Assembly (NCBI GenBank): GCA_003194525.1
Contig: NBIV01000025.1
Location: 186,001 to 250,000 of the forward strand
Direction: 5' to 3'
DNA length: 64,000 nt
Origin: Gracilariopsis chorda
Lineage: Eukaryota > Rhodophyta > Florideophyceae > Gracilariales > Gracilariaceae
Part shown: positions 20,026-32,054 of the stretch, piece by piece
Numbering within the stretch: the stretch's first letter is position 1
Layout: each line of letters begins with the position of its first letter
Program-made: the position numbers and the translations under genes
The notes under the pieces: generated by a model
Database searches by the model: none
What the model was told of the DNA's origin: nothing
The model's input: the letters and a program-made list of their open reading frames with translations, nothing else

Positions 20026-21156
20026 TGTTGATAAGCAGTTACAACAGTGCTTGAAGTTTTGATAGACGTATTACAACGAAGTGGACAAATCTAAACCATA
20101 AACACTACTCCCTTAGGACTCCCGATATCAATACACTAACATTCATTACTAAGCTTGGATAAGGATTTCGTTGTGGGCTCAACACAAATCTAAACACAAT
20201 GCCATCATAAGTGCAGTGCTGAGTACTAAGAGAGCACTAACACCTCACGGCGACTGCAGCAACTACGATGATTGCACGATCATCCCCTTCGCGATCTCCT
20301 TGTTCTTCCAACACAACCCCGCTGGAACATACGAGACCACCGACTTCTATTGTGACATTAACAGATCCATACGGAAACTGCTTCTGAACGACGTCGACAT
20401 TCACATCGTTTAGAAACGGCAGTGGAACACCTAGTTTCACGTCGATGCGCATTTTACTAAAGTCCCCGTTTGGTAGAAGGCGTGCTAGCCCGGGAAGCGA
20501 GTTCGTCTCAATAGCATCTGTTTTAACGGTTGTTTGGTTAGAATTGAAGTGAGCACCTCATAGTCTTAATACGTACTTCTGCAGGCTCTTGTGGCGGCTA
20601 CCGTGGCATTCTGTCCATGAAGATCTATCCCCATCCCAATCTCAACCACCGATATCTTAGGTTCTTTTGGACTGCTCATGACCGGAAAGGCTTTCGGTTT
20701 GCGCTCATGAGAACACCGTGAGCTGTGACGAAGAATCTTAGCATGTGCACAGTAGTGTCCGCTAGCACCTGAGACTTGACTCCTATCAAAAGAAAATGAC
20801 GACGATGTGAACGAAAAGCACGGCGAACGCATCGTGGAAGAAATCATTCGCCACTACCTCATGGATGACTGAAGGGCCAATTTTAGTGGAAGGTGGCGCA
20901 AAAACCCCTGCCAGTCCATACCGGGAGCTACCGTTCACAAAAGGCTTGAATTGTACACTTTTCAAATATTCTCAAGATATCTCAGAAACTATTTGATTTT
21001 GGCCTTTGAAATGTTGTGCAATCGCTCCGGCGTACTCTGTTCCTTAAACTGACCATCCCGCGAGCTTCCACCCTTTTCGTGCCCACCTCTAGCCTTTGAA
21101 CACCACTCTCGAATGGCACATCACCTCTACACGGGTTCCAAGATGAAATATGGAAT
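20026..21156. other. Intergenic stretch at the end of the gene island
   Basis: About 1.1 kb with only short frames (under 95 codons) and no recognisable gene. It separates the last host gene from the first transposase remnant. Confidence 0.55.
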
Positions 21157-23155
21157 CTATTCAACACCTATAGCGCCACGTACCACGCCTGCCACAACTT
21201 CTACAGCCGTCCTCATAGGTTCCAACGAGCTTGCTTTCTCTCTCTGCGATATTCGAGCCAAAACTGAACTCCGCTTCATTTTAACGCTCCGCACTCTACT
21301 CTTCATAATGCATTCGCAAAATTCTAAGGAGTGCTTCTTTTTTCGCTTTTCCGCACGTTTTGCTTGTCGTTCAACCTTATGTGCGTGACTTTGCACCTTT
21401 TGAAGCTCTTTCTTTTCGGATTTTGCTGCTCTACGCTGCTTTTCAAGTTGAATATTCCTTACCTTTTCAATTTTATCACACTCTTTCTTTTGTCGCTTTT
21501 CAAGCATCTTAGCTACCATTTTATGTTTTTCCGGCAGTCTGCAGTCTAGCATGATTAATTTCGGTTGCAAATGAATGTCTCTTAACACTTCCATCTCCGT
21601 CCTAATTAGGTCTATTGTATTCATTATGATGCTACTGATTGTCTTTGCATTTCGGATAAGTTAGAAAAGTTCTTGGCGTACCATCACATTTTTCGCTTTA
21701 GTCGCTAAAATGTGATGGACTTTGGTGCAGACTTCTGCATCTGTTCGTTGTTTTTGGTCATTTTGAGTGCTATCCGCGACTTTTCCTTGCAAAGCGACCT
21801 TCACACTAGCCTCCTGCGGTTTTTCTCGTTTGTAACGTTTCGCAAAATTTGGTTTCAATGAGAATAAACCTGTATCTTCAAAAAAAAAGTTTTGGTGATT
21901 GGAAAGGAGATTGTCCGATGTGGATAAACTGCACGCATCAGGTTTAATCAAGGTTTACGAGTTTCCAGGAATACTGATCGTGCGAACTGATCTCTCAGGT
22001 ATCGAAACGACTGTTTAAATGTTTTGCCGACTCGGCGGTCGCAGGGTTGGATTATATTTGAGGTGTTGGCTGGCTTGATACCGGGAATTCATCGATTTAT
22101 CTCTCATTCCATAATCCAGCAAATGTCTTTGGGCGAAGAGTGACCATCCATCGTTAGGAGGTAAGACATCGACTCTGGAACATGCGTTCGAACAAATTTT
22201 TTAACGTCCTAAACCCTTCCAGAATCTGACTATCCATTGACCCATTCTTTGTACAATTCACGAGAGCCTCCGTGGGCATCCAGTTTGGCCGCTGAAACTC
22301 GTTACAAACTGCGGCGCTCTTTTTTAAAATTCCAGGAAGAGGTTCCATCCAGTGCTGCATTACTTTCTTTCCGGCAACGATATAGAATGGAGGGGCTTTT
22401 TTAAAAGATGCGGAACACACAAAAACGGCGGTAATGTATTTGTCTACACCTTGCATCTTTTTGGCGACCTTGAATCCACCCTGCTGTGAAGAGTTCGAGC
22501 CATAGGCTCTGGTTTCCTTGCCCCACGTTGCATCCACAGCCGTTTCATCCATACTTCATATCCGAGAGGGACCATCAAGGAGGCCAGGATTCTCTTCACC
22601 GATCTTTACCACCACATCAAAGAAGTTCTTAATGTTTTCGTATGTCTCGCCTTTCAGCTTCGCATTATCCTCAGAATAATGGGTTTTGAACGTTATATCT
22701 CTATGCCTTGCGCGAAAGGATCTAACTGCATCGTCTGATGGGACATTATTTTTCCATCCTGTTCTACGGTGAGCTGCTACGCGAGCCATAAAATATCTCA
22801 ATGTGTCATTATCAACTGCGAATTTGCGGTTTGCTGCCTCTTTTAACCTGTGAACAATCAAGCTCTCTTCTTCATGAGTTAGAACTGTTTGGGCTCCTTT
22901 GCGTGAACATGAATTGTCAGTAAGCTTTTTGTTTAATCGGTCGGTCGTGCGCTTTGCTCTCTGTAAAGTGTCTGAGGTTATATACTTTGCTCTTCCTGGG
23001 ATGAGTGGCTGTGATGATATCGCGGATTTTTTGTTTGTTCTTTTTGTCTTGGAGCATTACTACGGCGTTTTGTTTCATTTTTCGTTGATGCTCTGCCCTG
23101 ATTCAACTTTTTTGAAACCTGCTGGCTTGCTTGCGCGTTGAGAGAGCCATGGTAG
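21157..23155 (-). pseudogene. Pogo/Tigger-like transposase pseudogene (element A)
   Basis: Remnant of a DDE_1-type transposase of the Tc1/mariner-pogo group. A possible ATG near 23,155 opens MALSTRKQASRF before a frameshift. From 22,861 downward there is a DNA-binding segment (VHRLKEAANRKFAVD), then NNVPSDDAVRSFRARH. The first catalytic Asp is in SMDETAVDATWGK, just after an in-frame TGA at 22,556-22,558 where relatives have Trp. FYIVAGKK and a diverged catalytic core follow. The last part, 21,157-21,624, is a Lys/Glu coiled coil ending in AVEVVAGVVRGAI, like the ends of elements B and C. Several frameshifts make it inactive. Its ends were not located. Confidence 0.72.
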
Positions 23156-23593
23156 AGATTTTTGGAGGGAAGAAGGTCTCGAGAGCGTAGAACAGTGACC
23201 TAAGAGAAACAGAAAAGGTCATGTGCAATAAATACGATACCGGCCAGTACGTTTTTATTCGTATTGCACGTCTACAGTTCGAATGTTCCGCCTTTTTCAT
23301 ATCAAACTTTTTGTATTATTGAGACAAATATGAGGATTCCATTGGATTTGAAATCGGTGGCAGTATGGCCGAGATATGCGGTCTTGAAGGACAGTTTCCA
23401 ACTTTGACCTTTTTCCATAATAAGCCTTTTGTGAAAGGTACCCTTCTCAATGGGTTAATTTGGTACATGGGGATACTTTGGACGGTTTGCCGCCAGTCTT
23501 CTCGTCCACCGAAACACTTTAGGTCCAACGCTGAAGAGCTCCCGCGCGAACTATGCATAGCTTGCAAACAGTTGTAAATCACTATAGCACGCT

Positions 23594-25449
23594 TTGGCGT
23601 CGTTTACTTTCCTTGCAGACATTCTGGCTTCGAATACCAATATACACTACCGTACGCCAACGCCAGTTGATCGTCTCGAGATTAACATGCCACCATCAAT
23701 GCGGCGCCAGGCCGCAGAGTACAAGAAACGAGTGGAACGGCTCGAAGATCAGTCCGCCGCGCGCTTGCTAGCCCTTAGATTGCTTGATGAAGGCCGAGCA
23801 ATTCAATTTACGTCTCGATCCACAGCTGTTTCTCGTAGTACGGTCCAGCGTCTCAAAAAATGCATTAAGACTAACAATACCGAGCTTCTTACCCGCTTCA
23901 CATGCAAGACCATACAACCAGGACGCCCGCTTGTCATCAATACTGAGAAGGCTAAACTCATCAATCAACGTCTGAAAATTCCTTTGTCGCGGAGATTCGC
24001 GGTGGGTCAGCCACAGTTTAAGCATTTTCTTTCTCGAATATCCGCTGACGGCTGCACGAGATACGCAAACGATGTTCCCAGTAATGATGCAGTCCCAACC
24101 TATCGTGCCCAAAATAGCGACTTATCTTACAAACGGGTAGAGAATGAAGAGCACTCAAAGCTTGCCGCGGAGTCTTCCGAGCACATACATACGTGTTTTG
24201 CAGCTTTTGATGCTATTCAAAGAGAACATGCTTGAATTTTTCTCAACCCACACAGACTATGGAACATGGATTAAACAGCTGTAGAGTGCACACTTGGTAT
24301 GTAGAAGAAGGCTTTTACAGCCAGGTACACAGACAGTGGTAGTCATAGAGGCGTCAAATTCACGTACGGGGCTACCAAACACATCAGAGCTGTCATCGCC
24401 GCTTCTGCCACAGGTGTGTTAACACCACCGTTTTTCATAGTTGCTGGAAAACGCGGGAATGAAGATTGGTACCAACCAGTAATAGGAAGTTTCAATGAAC
24501 CACCACAGGGCATCATCAAACCATTCACCGAGAAAAAATGGTTTCCAACAGAAGGATGCATTATCGTGACGAATAACGGCTCGATAGAAGGCCCAATTCT
24601 CAATGCCTTCGTGCGACACGTACTGAATACGGCACGAAAGAATATTTTAGCTGAAGAAGCTTTTCTGTTGTTTGTTGATGGATGTTCATCTCGAAAGCAT
24701 CCCGGGTGGATTGAATATTGGTCACTCAACAATATGGAGGCCGTTATTAATGCGGCAAACACGTCGCAAATTTTACAACCCTGTGATCAATGGATAAACC
24801 AACGATATCACGAACTGATTCGGGATATACGTGATGAGTTCACTCATCAGGGATGTGTGGATACAACGCGAGTGAATTTCAACCTTGCTTTTGCTGTTAT
24901 TGCCTGGCAGAGAATCACTCCAAAATTGGTGCAAGCTTTGTTGAAAGTAACCGGCACCTTTCCATTTCGGAGGAACTTTGAAGAAAAATACAAAACATAC
25001 AAATATGAGCAACAGGAGAGAGTCGAAGCGGAGGGAGGGCGTCTTCATTCTGCTTCATTGCGTCGTGTTTGCCCGCTGTGCGACAGAGACTCAGCGACCA
25101 AGGCACATTCAATTCCATCATGAACATCATCGCAGGCGGTAAGGGAGTGTCCACCAAGCTGCATAAAATCGAAATTCTTCTCAAGAGAGAGGAGACAGTA
25201 AAACATATACTCATGGATGCCACCAACTACCAGGAGCATACAAACACGACGACGGTAAATTCCACAACTGCACGCGTTCTCTACGACGCTAGCACACCAG
25301 CAGAGCTGGTGACCCATGGTGAAGAACTGCGGCGTAGAGCAGAAGCAAGACGGAGGAAAGAAGATGCAGAGCAAGAAAGGTTGCAGGAGAGAATGAACAA
25401 GACAAAAGATAAAATCGTGCCCGCGAAGAAGTGGAAGCTGCAGCCGAAA
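23594..25449 (+). pseudogene. Transposase of element B, main part (frameshifted)
   Basis: DDE_1 transposase of the pogo/Tigger/jerky group. A likely ATG at 23,690 (MPPSMRRQAAEYKKRV) leads to a psq-type helix-turn-helix (STAVSRSTVQRLKKC) and a second DNA-binding part with NDVPSNDAVPTYRAQN. The first catalytic Asp is in RLWNMD, followed by a TAA where relatives have Glu. In a second frame, 24,416-25,123, come PFFIVAGKR, the second Asp in FVDGCSSRKHPGWIEYW, and the third in SQILQPCDQW. The Arg/Glu-rich C-terminal coil begins at about 25,290 and is cut by the Helitron. Stops and frame changes make it inactive. Confidence 0.8.
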
Positions 25450-25651
25450 TTAGAGTACGACAAGTGGCTTCATTGCGTGCTTCGCAAGCGTTAAAGAGTA
25501 AAAGAAGCATTAGAGTGAAAGGAGTATTTGGTTGGCGGGTTTTGGGTAATTTGTTTGTAGAATGCACGTATTTTTTGGGAAGTGAGAAGGGAGAAGAAAA
25601 GAAAAAAATGAAAGAAAAAAGAAGAGGTTCACTTAAAGCTATCAAGTTCGT

Positions 25652-28600
25652 CTACGAAAAAACTTCGGGGTACACTACATTATTGGTAGAGGTGCTACAG
25701 GCAGGGAGACAGGCCACGATGTTGGACGGGTTGGTCGTCCGAGAAAATGCGACGTACAGCTGGCCATGCGTGAAACAGCCATCACGCAAATCTAGTCCGA
25801 TGCGACCACTATACGACTGACCCTGTGCCTTATTGGTATTGATGGCAAAACAGACACGTACTGGGAACTGGGTGCAAGTGAAGTTGGGAACCGGAAAGTT
25901 GTCGTCTCCAGGTCCACAGGGCATGCGCGGCAGGCATAGCGCGTTGCCACGATTTACTCCAGAAGCGAGTCGAAGTAACAGTACGTTGCTTTGCATGTCT
26001 TCTACGGTATAGATGGCACCATTGACGTGGCCGTTTGAGGGATCCAAATTGCGAAGGAGCATAACCACAAAGCCCTTTTTGAGTTTAAGGCGGTGGTCCG
26101 GCAGCGCTGACCCGGCCGTCAGAGTGTTGAGCATCTCGACAGGGTACTGCAGCGTGGCACCGTCGTCGTCCCTCACCTTGTCCGCACTGATATACGTGCG
26201 ATAAGCTCGAGGTATCATGTGGCCTACATAGTCGTTGAGCTCTGGTAGGCGATAGTTTCGTGCAGTTATAATCACCGTTGACGTTAGCCAATCCGCATCT
26301 ATGTACCTTTGAGCGATACCATGAAAGACCATACAGACCATGGTGTGGAACGACTCCACACATTGTACGGACTCTGGGAGGGTGAAGGGGTGCTTCGGCG
26401 GGACAGTGCCTGGCAGTCTGCCCTCTCCAATCCGCAAGAGCGTGTTTGGAAACTGCAGTACCTCCTGTGGGGCTGTGGGGTCTCGACAGAGCACAGAAAG
26501 GCACATGTTCTCAGTCCTTCTCAAGGTGCGAAAGTGAGAAAAGAGACTTGAGCGTTTGATGCATGCGTTGACGATCACTGATCGAGAGCCGCCACGAACA
26601 ACGGGGAGAATCTGCCGAAAGTCGCCAGAAAGCAATACGAACTTGCCTCCAAAGGGGAGCTGCAAGCTCTTTATGTCACGGAGAGTGCGATCTATGGCTT
26701 CAACGCAGAAGCGATGACACAGAACGATCTCATCCCAGATAATGAGGTCGACGTTCTTCATCCGAGTGGCCTGGTGCGAGTTGACTGGGATGTTGCACGT
26801 GCTCTCAGCGGTGGCTGGGATGGGAATCCTGAACACGGAGTTGGCCGTCCGACTGCCCTCAAGCAGTATGTCTGCTACAGCAGACGTGGCTACCGTAAGG
26901 ACGGACTTGCCACGAAGGCGTAACGTGGCCTGAATTGCCTTGGAGAGGAAGGTCTTGCCGGTTCCACCCGGAGCATCCAAGAAGAAGACGCGAGTGGTTG
27001 GCTGCGTTGGCGTAGAAGGACCACCAAGACCCTGCAAGCTCTCCGCGGACACGCCAGGAAGGATGGCCCCCACGACGGTATTGAACGCCAGACGCTGACG
27101 CTCATTGAAGAGAGGGAGGGCAGCTTGCACAGTGTCGTTCAGCTCCGACTGGATTTTCTGCGGAGACCGAGCTGGAGCGCGCATTTCCGGTAGGGCCTGC
27201 ATGGGTGTCGGAAGACCGTACGATGACAGAGACGCCAGTGGGCCACCCATTTCTTGCAATGTCTTTTGCACTTCTAAGAGAACGTAAGAGCTGGCTCTTT
27301 CGTCGTCGGCCAGTGCGTGCATCATGCCGCGATGTCGAGCGCGTATGTCCTGCAGGAACATCGATAGATGCTGCTCCCACAGAGAACGTGGGTCCGACGG
27401 CTCGCAGTAAAGCAAGATGGTGGCAAACAAATGAGAGAGAGGAACAAATGAGGAGCGAAAGGACTCGCGTAGTGCCCGTGTCCACTCGCTGTCGTCGGCG
27501 AGAAGGCCCTTCTTGAGGCAGGCCTCCCTGAAGCTACCACAATGCTGACCATCCACGGTGCGGAAATGCTGAAAGGAAGTAGCATCCGCTGTGTGGGTCA
27601 AAAGTAAGCGGAGGTAGTACCGCTCACCCTCTCGTGGACTGGCAGTGTAAATGCGCCCAACTACATGCGCACCGCTGCCAGTGAAGTCGTATAGATCGGC
27701 TGCTGCAGCGGCCACTGAGGAGGAGGTGGGCTGGCTTCGAGACACCGAACGACGTCGGAGACATGCACGCGGCTTCCAGCATTTGTTTGATTTGTTCCAA
27801 GTAAAGTACCTCGGGAACTGGGCATAAGGAATATGCTGTGCGCCGGGGTACTTTTGGTTGGCCACAAACCACTCGGTCAGCTTGGTTCCTGCCCGCTCTC
27901 TGTTAGCAGCAGAGTGCTTGTCGCCTTCCCGGAAGAACACCGTATGGTGATCTTTCAAATGTACTTCAAGCCGCACGACAGGTGGATTGCGATCGACAAT
28001 GTCTAACGCAAGCATCCACCACACTGCTTCGGACGCTGACACATACCGTGCGTCCTGGAAGTTCTGGATCTCGTCATGGCGTCAGTTCTCATCTACAATC
28101 TCCATGGTGACTCTGTCGGAACCCTTGCACACATACTTGAAGAGGTACTTGATACCACCAAGTCGCGATACGCATAGCTCAACTTTGATGTGGCATGCAA
28201 ACCGGCGGAGAAGCTCTGGGCAATGTGGAACCACCCACGAATTATCCAACGTCACTACGCGCTGTCGACGGCCGACCCTGCAGCTTCGTTCCACAGACAC
28301 CCCGCCCTCGGAAGGAGCGCGTCTTCAGTAGCTGATGTAGTACTCATTCTCAAGCCGTGCAGTTTCGGAGCGAAACGGCTTCGGAAAGTGCTTCAAGCAG
28401 GTCAGCTCGCGCATGCACAGCGCTGAACAGTTGCCTGCACCGCACGGAGTATGAATCATGTGCTTGAGAACCAACTCCTGTAAGGTGGCATGGGAGGAAG
28501 GAGGAATCTCAGCTGAGATGAGCTCGTCAATGTGAGCAGGGTCTCGGAGCTGCTGCTTTGCATTTTCGTTGAGGAAGAAGATAATGTGCGCGTGCGGTAG

Positions 28601-30535
28601 GACTCGCTTTTGGAACTCGATAACCCGCACGTGAGCAACAACGGCTCCAAAGAACTGTTCATCAATGACAAACGACATCAAGGCTTTCATCTTGAGACGA
28701 AACACTCGAGCACAAAGATCGGTTCGATCGGGAGCGCGCTGACCATCAAACAGCGCCCTGGTGATCTCAGGCCAGTTCGGATTGCACGTCATCATGAGAA
28801 AGATATCGGGGTGCCCAATGGTGTTGGATATGGCGATCATGTCGTGCATTTGCTGTCTCATGTATCGGTCACCTCCTACAAATGTGGAGGGCAACACGAA
28901 CAGTCGTCCAGCACGAACAGCATCTGCCTCATCCATGCCCAGCAGAGAGTCACCCAGGCTCTCCCGCAGGGATGTATAGTCCGCAGCTCGAAGTCTGTCC
29001 TGGTTGTGTCGTAAGTAAGACAAACGCTCCGACTCAACCTTGCAGAACTGGTCAACCATGTACTGCTGGAATAGCCGTTTGCCGCGTAGAATCGTACTGA
29101 ACTCGGTCGGTCTCTCGAAAAGCTGCCACGAATAATACATAAGCGGAGTCACCTTCTTCTCTCGCGAGGCGTTTGGTGGGCAATACCTCATCTCAGGGTG
29201 CCATCCGTCCTGGCCACATGGGAACAAAAGAACGTAGCTCAAGGGATCGTACGATCTTTGACTGACGGGGATAGTGTCCAGCACCTCATCACCATTTGCA
29301 GTCAGCTCTTCACGCCTACATACAACAATATCGCGCGTCCCAATCTCGCCGTCCTCATTCCCTGGAATGATTGCGGCTACTTGCGACGCCTCGGGCCCGT
29401 TGTAGCGACGAACATGCTCGCCGCGGGGCCGTCTATCAGCATGAATCACCATCTGATACGTAATTGCTGGCGTATCGGTGATAGCCCACTCGCGCAGGCT
29501 GCAGAATGTCTGCACGTATGGATTCCCCGTGTGCAGCATGGCAGCCAACTGAGACAGCAGTTCCGGTTGGACGCGTGGCACCAATCCCGCTCGCCTCGCA
29601 GACTGCGCGTCATAGTCGGTGACATGGATGTACACAGACAGAAATGCGGGCTGGACACCCTGAGCGGGAATGAGCGGACCCATGTAGTGATAGATCTGTC
29701 CCTGCATGGTGATCGTAGGATTGAAGGTAGAGTCTCCTAAACCACGGCTCACCCAGTTTGCCTTGACGGAAGCCATAGACATAACTGTGTTGTAGGCACG
29801 GACCTCACCACGAAAGTGGTTCTCTCGGGGCCCAGTCGCAGTCAGCAGTTGGCGAAGAAGAGGCCGAGGCTCCAGAAGCGCAGGGAAGCTGAGATGCCCC
29901 TTTGCGCAGCACTTCGAGAAAAGAGATTGCGAGCGGGAGCTGCTCACAACCCTTTCCTGTTTGAAATGCAGTGCCTTGCAAAAGCGGCACTCTACATTCA
30001 TGAGACCGAGGTCCATATAGCCGCTCTCGTCGACATCATCCGAGTCAAACAATCGACGGGCGACATTTCGGCTCTCGCTCTCAGCTTCAAGACGCTGTTG
30101 TCAATCAGCTGTGCTCTCGAGCTCTCGTGATGCCTGTCTAGATGTTCTTTCAGAGTGACGGCGAGAATGTTCAGCAGCGGGGTCATCCTGTTGCCTTGCA
30201 GCACGATGGGCGTTTGCCTGACGATTTGCGCGATTATCTGGCGTCTCTGATGCTCGTGCCGAAGCAGTGGCTGTACGGTTGGCCTCACGAACGTCATCAG
30301 TGTGCGCGGCGGAAGCTCTAGCCCTTCTTCTTCGCGCACGTTCCCTATCAGCTGCTCCTCGTGCTTCACGCTGTTCCTCAGTTTCATTTGCCCTCCGTAT
30401 GGCTGCTCGCTCTCTATTACGACGCCTCCTCTCTGCCTGTTGCTCACTGGACTCTGCTCGACGTCTTCCAGCAGTACGTTGACGGTTCTGCTCACGGGTG
30501 GCATCGCCTGAAACACTGGGCTGAGTTGGAGGCAT
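25652..30535 (-). pseudogene. Helitron Rep-helicase, one frame with three in-frame TGA codons
   Basis: From ATG at 30,535 to TAG at 25,652 the same frame runs 1,627 codons, broken only by TGA at 30,101-30,103, 28,325-28,327 and 28,082-28,084. The order is an Arg/Glu/Ala-rich N-terminus, a Cys-rich segment (NVECRFCKALHF), and the Helitron Rep domain. Rep has the HUH-type metal site in LPHAHIIFF (His codons at 28,586-28,594) and the two-Tyr motif in IKYLFKYVCKG. A Pif1-like helicase follows, with Walker A GGTGKT (26,951-26,968), IIWDE, GDFRQILPV and QLYVAFSR. All catalytic residues are present. TGA is a normal stop in neighbouring genes, so this copy should be inactive, though otherwise nearly intact. 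Confidence 0.88.
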
Positions 30536-31200
30536 TGTAAAAAGAAGTTAAGCACACCACATGAAAGAAAAACTGTCCAAAGGCCGGAAAAGCAGAAAAA
30601 GAAAAGAAGGAAAAAAGAACAAAAAGATATGGTCGAGAACAATTGTTCTACGGGCTGCCAAACCCTTTTATGCACCTAGCACCGAAGTTTTGGATCGTTG
30701 CGGTGAAAATAAATAATCTTGACCACAAAGAAACCGCATAGATTGGGAACTGACCTGTACAGAGTAAACAGGGGCCGTGCCTGGAGAGTCTGCCAGGACT
30801 GCGAGATTTACAATCCCAAACTCGCTAGGCAACTCTGTGCTGGACGTCCTATAGTCCGAAGACCGTTTCCCTTTAACAGTTCCTTAGATCCAGACAGAGC
30901 CGCTGTTGCTCGACTCGTACTATTTTGTCCCCTTTCTAGACTCTTCAAGGGCTACTCCTTCCGCGCAAAGCACGTTTTGTGGGGAGCTATCGTACCTCAC
31001 ATGAACGCCACCCAGAAATAGTTGCCGAACCAATTAAATCTGGATGACGAACGCGTTATTTGGTGAGAAAGTTAAACTTAACAGATCCCGCCGGTACCGC
31101 CAGCGTACCTTTTTCAGACGTCCTTACTCCCCCAGAGTGCTAGAACCCACACCGTAGGTTAACCACAGCGAAGGAGAACGCGAGCGCTCAGTGGGCGAGT

Positions 31201-31281
31201 GCATTGCACGCTTTTGTATAGCGTGCAATGCGATTGGTGCACATGACCGTTGAAAAATAGTAATTAAAACAGTCATGTGCA
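31201..31281. repeat. Two adjacent inverted repeats near the Helitron 5' end
   Basis: GCATTGCACGC (31,201-31,211) pairs with GCGTGCAATGC (31,221-31,231) around a 9-base loop. TGCACATGAC (31,238-31,247) pairs with GTCATGTGCA (31,272-31,281). Both are perfect. They lie in the non-coding 5' part of the Helitron. Confidence 0.9.
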
Positions 31282-31366
31282 CTGCACTGCAACGGGTCGG
31301 TTACTGTAGTGTAACGGGTGGGCTACTTTGGTCATACGGCTAGGCTACTGTGGCGTGGAAAAGGCG

Positions 31367-31440
31367 CCAGGTGGAAACGTGTCGAACTATGCGGTGCAAG
31401 ATGCCTCTTGGAGCGCATAAAATGCCACGTTTCCACTTGG
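31367..31440. repeat. 15-bp inverted repeat in the Helitron 5' region
   Basis: CCAGGTGGAAACGTG at 31,367-31,381 is the inverse of CACGTTTCCACTTGG at 31,426-31,440, with one mismatch and a 44-base loop. Confidence 0.85.
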
Positions 31441-31530
31441 CAGCCTCCTTGGCGATTTTTCAGCCAATGAGTGGGCGTTAGCTGACACATAGACGGACAA
31501 AAATTGTCTTTAGTATAAGTGGGGGGAAAA

Positions 31531-31878
31531 TGCGAACAAAAGCGCATAAAAAGGTTACACGTTAGAGAGAAACGTCGCATGGAAGTGTTAAAACGTCGTC
31601 AAGCACGTGAAAAGGATGTAGAGGAGAAGAAATGCCTCAAGAGTTTGCGCAAAGACGCTCGTGCAATTCCCCAACTGTTGGTTGCAAGACGCAAAACGAG
31701 TCCTGGTTGCTGCCCTGGAAATGAGAAGAGCGCAAGCACTCATCTTTTGTTTGTGTTTCAGTTCAGCGCTCAGCTTGTTTCGGAGGCAGTGAGTGAGGCC
31801 GTTGATATCGGGATCGGAGGCGACGAGGGGCCCAAAATGCCCCCGAGCCCTGATGGCGCGGGTGGTGGACGACATTGA
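31531..31878 (+). pseudogene. Transposase of element B, C-terminal part beyond the Helitron
   Basis: Encodes the Arg/Lys/Glu coiled coil and tail (KRRQAREKDVEEKKCLKSLRK, then QLVSEAVSEAVDIGIGG). It aligns with the same region of element C (KRRQARAKESEEKRPLKDLRK, then LVLEAVGEAVDIGSAVG). It is the continuation of the reading cut off at 25,449. Confidence 0.75.
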
Positions 31879-32054
31879 CAGATTACAATGGATGTCCTGC
31901 ATTCTTTGAGCAGATGTAACGCGCGACACACTATCTGAATCAGCTCTTAAAGCTGATTCTATTGATGCTATTTACGTAAAATTCTGAAATTTATGAAGTA
32001 CATATACGTGCAAACTACCCTTAGGTGGCCCAAATTTAGCTAATGAGAAGGATA

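Larger units (their letters stand above)
25450..31527 (-). mobile_element. Helitron, rolling-circle transposon
   Basis: The coding strand is minus, so the 5' end is at about 31,527 and the 3' end at 25,450. The boundaries come from the interrupted host transposon. The minus-strand 3' end reads CTAA, preceded by a short imperfect hairpin at 25,467-25,489 (GCTTGCG paired with CGCAA-tga-AGC), as Helitrons require (CTRR plus hairpin). The minus-strand 5' end reads TCCCCCCACTTATACTAAAG, beginning with the expected TC. The host base before the left end is A, and a T lies three bases beyond the right end, near the usual A/T target. There is no target duplication, as expected. Length about 6.1 kb; it encodes Rep-helicase. 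Confidence 0.85.
23441..32052 (+). mobile_element. Pogo-like DNA transposon B, split by a Helitron insertion
   Basis: The left end is CCCTTCTC at 23,441, preceded by TA. The right end is GAGAAGGA at 32,045-32,052, followed by TA. The two halves, 23,441-25,449 and about 31,528-32,052, together make about 2.53 kb, almost the length of neighbouring copy C (2,555 bp). The protein similarity to C stops at the AAEI segment on the left and resumes at CEQKR on the right, adjacent positions in C. The Helitron therefore sits inside this element. Confidence 0.82.

Noticed and set aside
25584-25591. GAGAAGGG as the right end of pogo element B
   Set aside because: Only eight bases match; the longer inverted-end similarity seen at 32,045-32,052 is missing, and this site lies inside the Helitron.
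25652-30535. TGA reassigned to an amino acid in this genome
   Set aside because: NDUFAF6, the syntaxin and other intact host genes end at TGA exactly where homologues end, so TGA is a normal stop.
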